A stretch of 64,000 nucleotides of DNA from Flavobacteriaceae bacterium bin25 (lineage in GTDB: Bacteria > Bacteroidota > Bacteroidia > Flavobacteriales > Flavobacteriaceae): the NCBI GenBank assembly GCA_002238525.1, contig MPMN01000002.1:62001-126000 (forward strand), in the 5' to 3' direction. Both the position numbers and the translations under genes were made by a program. The notes under the pieces were generated by a model. That model had not been told where the DNA came from. It did not search any database and saw only the letters and a program-made list of their open reading frames with translations. Below, piece by piece: positions 46,901-55,999 of this stretch (positions are counted from its first letter, which is position 1; each line of letters begins with the position of its first letter).

Positions 46901-46989
46901 TACCCCCCCCTTTCCGGAATTAGGAGTACATGCCCGTATGTTGTCATCGCGGACAACAAGACAAACATTAGTAAAATGTCTTTAATCAT
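43973..46989 (-). CDS. SusC-type TonB-linked receptor, frameshifted at a poly-G tract
   Basis: From GTG 46624 the frame gives 883 residues: plug (VIVGYGTQQAKDLTGSVK, IRIRGTTSRNSNEPLYVIDGQIV) and barrel ending in a SusC C-terminus. Upstream in the same frame, to about 46915, is an intact carboxypeptidase-like domain (EVSGTVIDQDGIPLPGATIL, then VISYVGF), but with no start codon. The signal peptide is in another frame, from ATG 46989 (MIKDILLMFVLLSAMTTYG). The two meet at a run of eight G (46905-46912); adding one G joins them into a continuous protein of about 1005 residues. So either the gene is phase-variable or broken, or the sequence has a homopolymer error. It would transport a bulky ligand bound by the adjacent SusD. 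Confidence 0.85.
46905..46912 (-). repeat. Run of eight G (minus strand) at a frame junction
   Basis: Eight C on the plus strand (eight G in the coding strand) sit exactly where the SusC leader and body change frame. Nine G would restore the frame. Confidence 0.9.
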
Positions 46990-47024
46990 GTAAAAGTTTT
47001 TCTTAATTCGAATATACAAGATCC

Positions 47025-47033
47025 CAAACTATA
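47025..47033 (-). promoter_or_regulatory. -7 box for the SusC operon
   Basis: On the minus strand TATAGTTTG is a good match to a Bacteroidota -7 element about 36 bases upstream of the SusC ATG at 46989. Confidence 0.4.
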
Positions 47034-47172
47034 AAAAGACCTTTGCACTGAATTTTTTAAAAATCATACGGAAGTTTAACATTTCATTTTGTAAGTGGCT
47101 GCAAATCAGCATTTCCAATTTTAAAAAATTCACTACGCCTTACATTTTTATGATTTTTTCTCCCTAAATCTC

Positions 47173-47634
47173 TTATCTGGTATATGCATAATTGGTCTTT
47201 TCCAAAACAACATCACCACGTTGCCACTTATTCAACTCTCGCTGAATAGTTCTCCAACTATCATCTATCCCCCGTGTCTTTAATTTTCTCCGGATCATAT
47301 GAACTCCATAATAGGCCAGTACAATAATGAAAATAGGTGCCTTTATCCCATGGTCTTTCTGATAAACAATCGGCCTAACCTTCAAATCAGTTTTTAAAGT
47401 CCCAAAGGTGTGTTCTATATCATTGAGCTTGTGGTATTGCATCACAACGCTTTCTATGGACCGCCCTACATGACTCCTTCTGAAGATATAACCACCAGAA
47501 GTATCTGTCCTATTCCGATGTAAAGGCTTGGCGGTATAGGAAACCTCCAAAGCATCGGTGCTGTTTTCTTTGGGGACCACCAAAACATCATAGTGATGCG
47601 ACACCAGCTTATACCATTTAAACACTATATTCAC
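47173..47634 (-). pseudogene. IS1634/IS4-like transposase, C-terminal fragment
   Basis: A 153-residue open frame matching the C-terminal third of IS1634-type transposases: SGGYIFRRS, then YHKLNDIEHTFGTLKTDLKVRPIVYQKDHGIKAP. This contains the last catalytic Glu (DIEHTF) and the conserved LKTDL..RPI motif. The first two-thirds are missing, so it is an inactive remnant. It is the counterpart of the N-terminal stub at 31687-31956. It separates the SusC promoter region from the next lipoprotein gene. Confidence 0.75.
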
Positions 47635-47737
47635 TCATAATTGTTGAGCTTATTCCAAAATAAGCCTAAGATTCTGAGCCTGCTTCAATAGAATGATAAA
47701 TCAATTTTTGTATGTTGATGGGTAACTATATATACCA

Positions 47738-49492
47738 TCATTTGTTTTGGTACCAGTAGGTCCACTCGAACTGGCTTAAGTCAGCACCTTTTTCATTTCC
47801 AGATGTAACCAATTCCGCAAAGGAAGAGGACTCTCTGGAAAACTGACTGCTTTGGTCATCAGTATGGTCATAAAATAGTTCATTTACTGTTGGTGCATCA
47901 CATCCCTCTGAGAAAACAATATCTATATCCTGGAAAGATAAATCCCCATTTACATAGTTTTCTGTAGCCTCAGGATCGCCTAACCAAACAGCAGTATCGT
48001 CGGCAATTAAATTTGTACAAGCGACTTGACTTACACTCCCTAATAAATTACCCAATTCGATATAAATTTTTGGATCTTGTTCAGATTGGCAAGGAGAATT
48101 TAATTTGGGACCTAAGATTGATGTATTTGAAATCGTAATCTTTTTTTCATCCATTGATAAGTTCTCTATGGATGAACCTTCAACTGAAATTCCAGAGTAG
48201 GTCTGTTCATTTAGATCAACAAGTGAATTGTTTAATTCTCCTCTATACCCGTTTAGCCATATACCAGACTCCGCTGGTGAATTAGAAACAACCAGCCCCG
48301 TAAGATTAACATCGGAATCAGCTACTATCGCTCCATATTCTAGACCTCCTACAACCTCTACATTTTCAATAGTTGTCCCAGAACCAACCCCCAACAATAC
48401 TAGCCCGGTAACTTGAAAATAATCAATATCTTCAATAAAAGAACCTCCATGTCTAATAGAAACATAATGTAAGGTGCCGGAACCGTCATTCGGATCAGAA
48501 CCGCCAACTTCATACTGCTCTCCTTTCAAACCGAAAAATGCTGTGGAAGGACTTATTGGAGCTTGACCTAAAATACATAGTCCACCCCATCTATGTTCAT
48601 CAAGCAATGGTTCCGGAGGGGTTACTCCTTCCTCATAAGTCCCATCAGCTGTAATCGGATCCCCTTCATATGTAAATATTATCGGATTTTCAGCAGTTCC
48701 ATTGGCTTCAATTTTTGCGCCCGATTCAATAATTAATGTTGAGATACTCTCTCTAGTAGTTTGCTTCGCTTTGATAATGGTTCCTGCTTCAATGCGAAGG
48801 GTTGACCCTGCAGGTACTGTAACCCAGCCATCTAAAATATATTCTGTTCCAGCTTTTAATTCTGTCGTACCACTTAATTCGCCATATAATACATTGGATG
48901 CTTTCCTTTCAGGCAATTCATCAATTAATTGTTTAATAGCCGAAGTGAAATCAACAAATTCTAATTCTCCTTGCTTCAATAGTCTGATATATATCAGAAA
49001 AGAACTAGACACCTTTTTCAGTTGGTCTATATGTTGCTCATCAGCATAGCTGGTTTGGATAAATAATATGTCTTTTATATCGGTTAGCATAGAAACAATG
49101 AGGTTAAATAGGTCTTCAACTTCTTCAGGGGACATGGAGTTCTCAAGCGATTCAATTGTGCGTTGTAATTCAGAAACAATAGCATCAAAATCTTCTTGGG
49201 AAGGAGAGTTCTCAAGTTTTTGATTTAACGACTCAATTGCATTTTCTAATTCACCAATCATTGCATCAGCATTAGACTTTGCATCTTGTGCATTTTTTAA
49301 CTGAGTTTGCAAATTGGTAACCTCAGCATCCGAACTGCTCTTAGCATCTTGTGCTTGCTTTAGTTGAGTCTGCAAAGTCGTAATTTGGTTTTGTAAATCT
49401 TCAATTTCACCGTCTTGATTGTTACAATTCGTAAATGAAACAAAACAAAGCAAGGAAGCGAAGACAAATAAAAAGGGGGTAAGTATTTTCAT
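47738..49492 (-). CDS. Coiled-coil/beta-helix lipoprotein, second paralogue
   Basis: A 584-residue protein with signal peptide and lipobox (FTNC, Cys near residue 23). Long heptad repeats (QNQITTLQTQLKQAQDAKSS, repeated at about 28-70) are followed by a beta-helix-like domain (STLRIEAGTIIKAK, ANGTAENPIIFTYEGDP, HRWGGLCILGQAPIS) that matches the 10610-12238 protein in order and composition. It ends in the same kind of FEWTYWYQNK tail. Here no TonB receptor is adjacent. Two copies of a TTTTATCATTTAAAAA-like block lie upstream of its start at about 49505-49545. It might serve another receptor. Confidence 0.72.
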   Translation of the reverse strand: MKILTPFLFVFASLLCFVSFTNCNNQDGEIEDLQNQITTLQTQLKQAQDAKSSSDAEVTNLQTQLKNAQDAKSNADAMIGELENAIESLNQKLENSPSQEDFDAIVSELQRTIESLENSMSPEEVEDLFNLIVSMLTDIKDILFIQTSYADEQHIDQLKKVSSSFLIYIRLLKQGELEFVDFTSAIKQLIDELPERKASNVLYGELSGTTELKAGTEYILDGWVTVPAGSTLRIEAGTIIKAKQTTRESISTLIIESGAKIEANGTAENPIIFTYEGDPITADGTYEEGVTPPEPLLDEHRWGGLCILGQAPISPSTAFFGLKGEQYEVGGSDPNDGSGTLHYVSIRHGGSFIEDIDYFQVTGLVLLGVGSGTTIENVEVVGGLEYGAIVADSDVNLTGLVVSNSPAESGIWLNGYRGELNNSLVDLNEQTYSGISVEGSSIENLSMDEKKITISNTSILGPKLNSPCQSEQDPKIYIELGNLLGSVSQVACTNLIADDTAVWLGDPEATENYVNGDLSFQDIDIVFSEGCDAPTVNELFYDHTDDQSSQFSRESSSFAELVTSGNEKGADLSQFEWTYWYQNK

Positions 49493-49565
49493 GAAAGGTA
49501 AAGTTTTTTAAATGATAAAATGTGTTTTTTTAAATGATAAAAATAATCTTATGCACGAATTACGA

Positions 49566-50060
49566 CTACTCAATAGGTTTTGCGTTATTTAAATCTTCAG
49601 GTGTAAAAATCCAAGAAAGAGTGAAATGGTGTTTATTATATCTGTGTCTACCTTTTAATTTCCTTATGCTAAGGTGACCATCGTATCTCTTGTCTAAGTT
49701 ATCTTCATATCCCATATACCAATTTGGATAGAAAAGGGTTCTTTCACTCTTATCAGGTTTGTCTACTGTATACTTCATGGTTCTTTCATTTTCATATTTT
49801 ACTACAACAGAATCAGTACGTGCATTTTGAAAAGCAAACGGTGCTACAACACCATCAGTATTTATAGGACCTATTATCGCAGAATCTTCATTATCTATTT
49901 TAAACTCTCTATAACTATTCGTACCATATATTTCCATAACTAATTCTACTCCAGAACGATTAAAATAACAATATGTAACCCAATATTGATGGCTCACTAC
50001 TTTAGTACAACTAATAAAAGCTGTCATGAGTATAGCCGATAAGCATATCAATGTTTTCAC
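49566..50060 (-). CDS. Small lipoprotein, tandem duplicate B
   Basis: A 164-residue lipoprotein. I place the start at GTG 50060 (VKTLICLSAILMTAFISC), because this yields a correct signal peptide and Cys lipobox; the longer frame upstream adds 17 residues with a poor leader. The mature part is beta-rich (QYWVTYCYFNRSGVELVM, NARTDSVVVKYENERTMKYT) and ends FTPEDLNNAKPIE. It is about 65 percent identical by eye to the gene just upstream (50104-50580), so the two are a recent tandem duplication. Function unknown. It is the last gene of the HExxH lipoprotein operon. Confidence 0.65.
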   Translation of the reverse strand: MKTLICLSAILMTAFISCTKVVSHQYWVTYCYFNRSGVELVMEIYGTNSYREFKIDNEDSAIIGPINTDGVVAPFAFQNARTDSVVVKYENERTMKYTVDKPDKSERTLFYPNWYMGYEDNLDKRYDGHLSIRKLKGRHRYNKHHFTLSWIFTPEDLNNAKPIE

Positions 50061-50103
50061 AATTTTTAATACGTCAACATGAATCCCAATGCACAAAGCA
50101 CGA

Positions 50104-50580
50104 CTACTCAATAGGTTTTGCGTTATTTAAATCTTCAGATGTAAAAGTCCAAGAAAGATAGAAATGGGGGCTAACATATTTGGGTCTACCTTTCCCGTCT
50201 TTGTATTTCCGGTTTAAATTCTCTTCATAGTGCCTATACCAAATGGGATAAAAAAGGCTTCTTTCACTCTTATCAGGTTCGTATGCTGTATACTTCATGG
50301 TTCTTTCATTTTCATATTTTACTACAACAGAATCAGTACGTGCATTCTGAAAAGCAAATGGAATTGGACCACCATGAGTATATATAGGACCTATTGTCGC
50401 AGAATTTTCATTATCTATTGTAAACTCTCTGTATTGTGTGGAACTATATATTTCCATAACTAATCCCACTCCAGAACGATTAAAATAAGTATATGTAACC
50501 CAATATTGATAGTCCACTGTTTTGGTACAACCAATAAAAGCTGTCATGAGTATAGCTGATAAAAATATTAACGTTTTCAC
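50104..50580 (-). CDS. Small lipoprotein, tandem duplicate A
   Basis: A 158-residue lipoprotein. The best start is GTG 50580 (VKTLIFLSAILMTAFIGC), 19 bases after the stop of the upstream metallopeptidase-like gene, giving a clean lipobox. Mature part: QYWVTYTYFNRSGVGLVM, NARTDSVVVKYENERTMKYT, FTSEDLNNAKPIE. It is the tandem copy of the 49566-50060 gene; copy-specific differences cluster in the C-terminal loop. The 3' ends of the two genes share over 30 exact bases. Function unknown; possibly an accessory of the metallopeptidase. Confidence 0.65.
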   Translation of the reverse strand: MKTLIFLSAILMTAFIGCTKTVDYQYWVTYTYFNRSGVGLVMEIYSSTQYREFTIDNENSATIGPIYTHGGPIPFAFQNARTDSVVVKYENERTMKYTAYEPDKSERSLFYPIWYRHYEENLNRKYKDGKGRPKYVSPHFYLSWTFTSEDLNNAKPIE

Positions 50581-50599
50581 AATTTCTAATATGTCAACA

Positions 50600-52112
50600 T
50601 CAATCCCAATGATCAAACAAAGCGTCTAGTTTAGATTCAGTTGGGTTATTATACTTCTTTTTGATATTATCTCTCCATCCAGTCCATGTGCGCTGACCAT
50701 CCAATGCTCTCTCAAGTTGTGAAATTGTATATCCAGTTACTTGATCATGTCCACCATCAATCATGTCTTGAACTACTCCAGTGTATTTACCTAATCTATA
50801 CCATGGCGTATAATTACTATAAACCATATTGGTTAATACCCATTGAACTCCTCTTGCCCAACTTTCTCTCACTATATCAGAGATGTTCCTATAATCGGCT
50901 CTTCCCATATTCCAATGGGCGGCGTGTGCAAGCTCATGGATTGTCGTCGCGTAAACAATCATACTTTCGGCACCATATAGTTTAATCCGTATAGTACTTC
51001 CAATACCTAAAAAATCTCTTACGGAACTGAAATTTCCTGCATTCTGACTTAATTGTTGCAAAGCTTTTAATTTTATCTGAGTCCTAAGCGCACTGTTACC
51101 TGGTGGGGCACTTAGCCCTTTTATATCTCTATAGTAGTAGTGATAGGCAGCTTGAAAAATAGTTGCATGGTACGTATCTTTTTTTCCAGTTAAAGTAAGG
51201 TACCAAGACCCTTCTTTTTTTGGAATACTTACCCCAGCTGTGTTGAATAATAATCTCGCATTACGAACCTTGAAATCATATACGGCAAAATCAAAAGAAT
51301 AATTTGCAGGACGTTTAAATGTGCCATTACAACTAAACCGACCATTTGAATCCGTTTGCCCACTATGGGTAGTAAACCAACGCCTTGCCCTAACTATCAG
51401 ACCTTGCACACCTACAGATCCATTTGATGAATCATAGGTTTGAATTCTACCCGATGGCCTCCAATAACCCCTTCCATTTGGAGAGGGTTGTATCTCTTCT
51501 TCCCAATTACCGGTTAATCTCAATGACTCATCAACAAGAGAACTGATAAAGTTTTTATATCCCCGGTGATTCGACTGGACTATCTCATAATCACCATCAG
51601 AAGAAGGAATGTGTAGATCACTCAATACTTCATATGGAACATCCCTTGGAAAATCATAGTCAGCTTCAACGGACAGATAAAGAGGCATGGGCCGACCTTC
51701 AGGCACCTCAGTGTCTATGTAGTAGTTTCCTTGAACAATAATTTCTCGGTCAAGTGGATAACCATAAAGAATGAGGTTTTTATCTCTCGATAAAATATCA
51801 AGGTGTTCTTCTGACTCTGGGGTGTATTTCAGATAGTAATGAGTCGTTGTGACTCGGTAATCCTCAAACTGATTATATCGAGATGACTTCCGTAAGCCAG
51901 CAAGAGCTTTTTCCATATTCTCAACTGAATAAGGATTTTCAAGTTGAGATCCTAAGACCATCAAATCGCCAGGTTCCAGGTTGAACATCTAGTTTAATTG
52001 AAGACACTAATGGTGTTTGGTCTATCGGTTCGATTGATCCAATTTGCTCTTCTTTTTGACAAGAAATCAAAACCAATGCAAACCCAATTAAGAACCAAAA
52101 AACTTTCTCCAT
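50600..52112 (-). CDS. Frameshifted HExxH lipoprotein (putative zinc metallopeptidase)
   Basis: The main frame (462 residues from ATG 51988) has the zinc motif HELAHAAHW at residues 351-359 and a downstream Glu (VRESWARGVQW) that could be the third ligand. Before it, residues about 190-225 resemble a carboxypeptidase-like beta-sandwich (VQGLIVRARRW). There is no leader in this frame, and a TAG lies just before its ATG. From ATG 52112 another frame encodes a lipoprotein leader (MEKVFWFLIGFALVLISCQK) that runs to TGA shortly after 51960. Removing the G at 51986 joins both frames into about 503 residues. The family is not named in my memory, so the peptidase call rests on the motif. Confidence 0.6.
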
Positions 52113-52738
52113 TTAAGACTTTATTTACTCACGATTTTTAGACGAATTATAAATTGAAATGTTACAAAATATTTTTATGTGCTTAAAAAATATCTGATGT
52201 AGGATACATTATTCCAATAATATATTCATTACGCAAGTTTATCAAAAACCAAATATGTTTACCCCCCCCCAAAATTTTCGTTAGTTCATTGAATATATTA
52301 CAATTATTAAGCCTTTCCATTGATATGTTTATATCTGTAGGGAAATTAATTGTCATATTGCATGTTTTTTTGAAAATCCCAGATGTAGAGTTTATGCATT
52401 GTTTTGTCTTTGAGGGTTTGCTATCACATATCCGAACAAAATTTTACTATATGTCTATGCTAACAAAAATCAATATCCCAAAATTAAAACTAAATAAGGT
52501 TGCCTTCTCCCTTTGTAGAGCAGGATATATTAACCAAATACTTCCCCCCGATCAACCTGACCAAAACGGTTCAAGCAATAAGGCTTTATCATAGTAGATA
52601 AATTCATAAGCAGTTGATTATCAAGACTATAATATCAATTTTGACAAACATGTGCTAAATACCACAATTCATAAGTCCAGCAAGAGTTTTTGGTAACACT
52701 AGGGCCTAAGGTCAGCCTAGTGTAGCTGGAAAAATTGC
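52113..52738. other. Intergenic region with a nine-C run and a hairpin
   Basis: About 625 bases. A run of nine C at 52262-52270 lies outside any gene I can support. A 101-codon frame at 52289-52594 (+) shows no family resemblance. Near the TonB receptor stop, ACACTAGG (52696-52703) and CCTAGTGT (52716-52723) form a perfect hairpin without a U-run; it may protect the mRNA 3' end. On the minus strand TATTTTG at about 52167-52175 could be a -7 box for the HExxH gene. Confidence 0.45.
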
Positions 52739-55282
52739 CTAAAACCGATATTGAACCCCTATTCGAAAATTTCGGCCCGGAGAAGAAATGCCAGAAGCAA
52801 ATGGCTTATAATGAATATCAAGAATATTCTCCACACTAAGACGTATAGTCGCATTTTTCAATAAGTAAATCTCACTTTTAAAATGATAAACCGCCGAAGA
52901 TGGTGTACCCGCATATTCTGTATTGCCACCACTGTCTAACGCAACCAATGGCGTTTCTTCAAGCCCATCTTCACCTCCAACACTATAATCCTCAGGATAT
53001 TTACTATCATTGAATTCCATCTCAAGCAACATCTGAAATCGTTTGTTGTTGTATCGAAGCTCAGCACCACCAAATAACGGTAAAATTGAAGGTAAAGGCC
53101 CGTAATCTTTATGCTTCACACCCTCAGTAATGGTCAAAGAAGAAATTAAATCTAAATTTTTTATCAGTGAAATCCTAGAATCATAAGTAGCACCATAGAT
53201 GTACCGCCTACCTAAGTTTTTATTGGCCTCAGTCTCAACTACATGATCGCTATAAATAATGGTAGCATTATCAGGAGTAGATATATCTGAAATAATTTGG
53301 TAATCATCTCGCCCGATATGTCTTGAAAGTAATGTCCCGTATGCCCTCAAAGAAATATAATTTGATGAACGATTGAATCTTCTGTTGTAGCCAATGTCCA
53401 AACTATAAGCATATTCTGCTTTTAAAAAATCATTTGGAACCAAAAGAACTCCGCCACTCTCCCTAATCTTACCCAAATCATCTATGTTGGGACTTCTAAA
53501 ACCACTTGAAACAATAAAATTCCACTGAGTCAAATTCTTCGGCCTATAAATCAATGAGACTGTCTCACTAGTCACTCTATTGATCACATGTGAATTGTTT
53601 AATAAAGCATCAATATTTGCTACTTCATTCCACTGAGCAAAAACTTCAACATAGTTCATTCGAAGGCCTAAATTTAAACTCAACTTGGGATTAAAGTCCC
53701 AAACCCAGTTTCCATAGGCAGCTAAGGTGGTCACATAGCTTCGGTCACTTGGGTAACGAGAAGGGATAGGCATAGTATTAACAAAATCAATAATTGGTAT
53801 GCTCTGAGTCGAATTAGGTAAGATGGAAAAACCTACCTCAGGCGGTAAAATTTCAGTTTCTTTACTATAGACAATCTCCTGGGAGTATGCATTAGAATCT
53901 ACTAGATTGTGTGTAGCCTCAACACCATATGAAATCTTGTGGATATCATTAAGCTTAAAATCAAAATCGGCATTCAGACTAAACACATCAACAGCTTCAT
54001 TTTGATGCGACCTGGTAAGACTATTGAAACCCCTATTGATGCGAGATTCGTTAATGTTTTGATAGGCAAAAGTGATCAAACCTTTGTTCAAAAATTTATG
54101 CTCTGAAAAAAATTTGTACTGGCCACTGATTAGAAATCTCTTTTGAGGACCATAAAACCATTCAGCAAAACGCAATTTGCCTTCTGTATTTTCCAACAAT
54201 CGGTCAAAACGTGGAACATCGGATGTAGTAGAAAATTGAAGATTCAATAGCAACTGATCTTTTGAATCGATTTGGTAAATAAATTTTTGAAAAAAATCTG
54301 CTTGTTGATAACCTGAGTTTTTTTGAACCAATGGATCTATGTTGCGCGTTGGATAAGGAGAATAATTCTCACGGGTGTTTCTAGAATAGTATCGCACCAA
54401 CCCCCAATCATCATATCCATGTTTTCGGACCTTACCCATTCTGATATCACCAAAGTCAGAATAAGTGAAACTAGTGAAACTACCCCATTTCTTAAATCCC
54501 AACTCTACGGATATGTTGTTGATTAATTGGTTATCTGTACTACTGATGCTACTATTCAAACTGATATTTGAATAACCATTGGGATTTAACCTGGGGGTTT
54601 TGGTATAATAATGAATCACACCACCTAGACCATCGGAGCCATAACCTACAGAAGAAGATCCAAAAGTCACCTCAACACGCTCAATGGTATTGGGATCAAC
54701 CGATAAAGAATATTGATGATGACCAGAGCGATAAATTGCATTGTTCATGCGCACACCATCAATGACCATCAAGATTCTATTTGCCTCTAATCCCCTCAAA
54801 ATTGGACTTCCTCCTCCGCCCTGAGACTTCTGTAATCGCACTCCCGGGCTGAGCTTCAACAAATCAGCACCAGTTGAAGGCTGATTAAATTCTATCTCAC
54901 GCTTTGAAATAACGCTGACTTTTTCAGCAATCTGGCTGCGAGAAGCAGTACTACGGGCAACAGATAAAACGACTTCATCAAGATCCAAGTTTTCTGGTTC
55001 GAGAAAAATCTCAATGAGTTGCTGGGATTTGTCTAATACAAAACTGTAGTCCTCGTATCCTAATAAGGAAACTGTAAGACTCTGATCAGAGTCAAAATCT
55101 GACAGTAAAGCCTGGCCTTCAATATCAGTGATTGCCGCATTGTTCTCCGAATCAAGAATAACCGCCGTTTCTAGTGGCTGTCCTGTTTGTTGGTCTTTGA
55201 CAATAATCTTCTGGGAATATGTCCACATTCCAAAAAGAAAAATGCCGACTGAAAACCACAACCTATTCGACCAAAACCTCAT
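52739..55282 (-). CDS. TonB-dependent outer-membrane receptor
   Basis: An 847-residue receptor with a signal peptide (about 1-24) and a short carboxypeptidase-like N-terminal domain (VKDQQTGQPLETAVILD). The plug contains LLKLSPGVRLQKSQGGGGSPILRGLEANRILMVIDGVRMNNA and ends before the barrel; the last strand is NFRIGVQYRF. It resembles siderophore or vitamin receptors more than SusC, being shorter and without the VIVGYGTQ box. Ligand unknown. Its start overlaps the recO stop by 20 bases. Confidence 0.92.
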   Translation of the reverse strand: MRFWSNRLWFSVGIFLFGMWTYSQKIIVKDQQTGQPLETAVILDSENNAAITDIEGQALLSDFDSDQSLTVSLLGYEDYSFVLDKSQQLIEIFLEPENLDLDEVVLSVARSTASRSQIAEKVSVISKREIEFNQPSTGADLLKLSPGVRLQKSQGGGGSPILRGLEANRILMVIDGVRMNNAIYRSGHHQYSLSVDPNTIERVEVTFGSSSVGYGSDGLGGVIHYYTKTPRLNPNGYSNISLNSSISSTDNQLINNISVELGFKKWGSFTSFTYSDFGDIRMGKVRKHGYDDWGLVRYYSRNTRENYSPYPTRNIDPLVQKNSGYQQADFFQKFIYQIDSKDQLLLNLQFSTTSDVPRFDRLLENTEGKLRFAEWFYGPQKRFLISGQYKFFSEHKFLNKGLITFAYQNINESRINRGFNSLTRSHQNEAVDVFSLNADFDFKLNDIHKISYGVEATHNLVDSNAYSQEIVYSKETEILPPEVGFSILPNSTQSIPIIDFVNTMPIPSRYPSDRSYVTTLAAYGNWVWDFNPKLSLNLGLRMNYVEVFAQWNEVANIDALLNNSHVINRVTSETVSLIYRPKNLTQWNFIVSSGFRSPNIDDLGKIRESGGVLLVPNDFLKAEYAYSLDIGYNRRFNRSSNYISLRAYGTLLSRHIGRDDYQIISDISTPDNATIIYSDHVVETEANKNLGRRYIYGATYDSRISLIKNLDLISSLTITEGVKHKDYGPLPSILPLFGGAELRYNNKRFQMLLEMEFNDSKYPEDYSVGGEDGLEETPLVALDSGGNTEYAGTPSSAVYHFKSEIYLLKNATIRLSVENILDIHYKPFASGISSPGRNFRIGVQYRF

Positions 55283-55985
55283 CTAGCATTCTTAATGAAC
55301 AGGGAATTTTAAACTCTAAAAAATGATGACCATAATAGTCAAAAATGTTCCCCAGCATATCCATTCTTTCCGATGGGCTGAAATCCCTCATATCAAGATC
55401 ATCAAAACTTGTGCCAAGAAAATAACTCCATCTATCCTTGTCTTGTCCCTCTAAATATTTTCCCTTCGGTAATTGATGAGAAAAAAGTGCCTTTTCAAAA
55501 TCAAAATACGGTGCATCATGATTAGATAAATCAGGTAAATATCCCAAATGTTTTGTCATCTCTAATAAAAACTTTAGATAAAAACCATTGGTGTTATTGC
55601 TTTTATCATACCATTTTAGACTTTGAGTGATATAGTCATATAACTGGGCATTAACCCCTTCTTCACGAAGAAGTTGGTAAAGGAGTTCGAAGAGAAATAA
55701 TACAACTGTTTTTTTTTGATAGTCATACTGCATTAATTGGTAATGATATCCCAGTCTTGCTTCAGTGAGATACCCCAATTTATTATTTGGGTATTTTTTG
55801 GCAACGATTTCCAAGATGTTGGTCGGCTGGAATAATGCCCTTGAAAGACCTCTTTTGTTTTTGTTCCGGCGGATTCCCTTCAAAATATAAGACTGATAAC
55901 CATACTCTTTAGTATAGGAGTTAGCTATTAGACTAGTCTCCCCATACTTTATTGTTCGTAAAATAAGTGCTTGTAGAATCTGCAT
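55263..55985 (-). CDS. recO: DNA repair protein RecO
   Basis: A 240-residue protein of the RecO family, which loads RecA onto SSB-coated DNA together with RecR. The N-terminal OB-fold shows the expected start LILRTIKYGETSLIANSYTKEYG, then LKGIRRNKNKRGLSRALFQP. The helical C-terminal domain follows, without clear zinc cysteines, as is usual for Bacteroidota. It overlaps the downstream TonB receptor gene by 20 bases, so the two are co-transcribed, although functionally unrelated. Confidence 0.92.
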   Translation of the reverse strand: MQILQALILRTIKYGETSLIANSYTKEYGYQSYILKGIRRNKNKRGLSRALFQPTNILEIVAKKYPNNKLGYLTEARLGYHYQLMQYDYQKKTVVLFLFELLYQLLREEGVNAQLYDYITQSLKWYDKSNNTNGFYLKFLLEMTKHLGYLPDLSNHDAPYFDFEKALFSHQLPKGKYLEGQDKDRWSYFLGTSFDDLDMRDFSPSERMDMLGNIFDYYGHHFLEFKIPCSLRMLDEVLVE

Positions 55986-55999
55986 CTGTAAGTTAAAGA

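Noticed and set aside
52289..52594. 101-codon plus-strand ORF beside the nine-C run
   Set aside because: Partly hydrophobic but without motif, homologue or start signal; the C run lies outside it, so it does not support phase variation.
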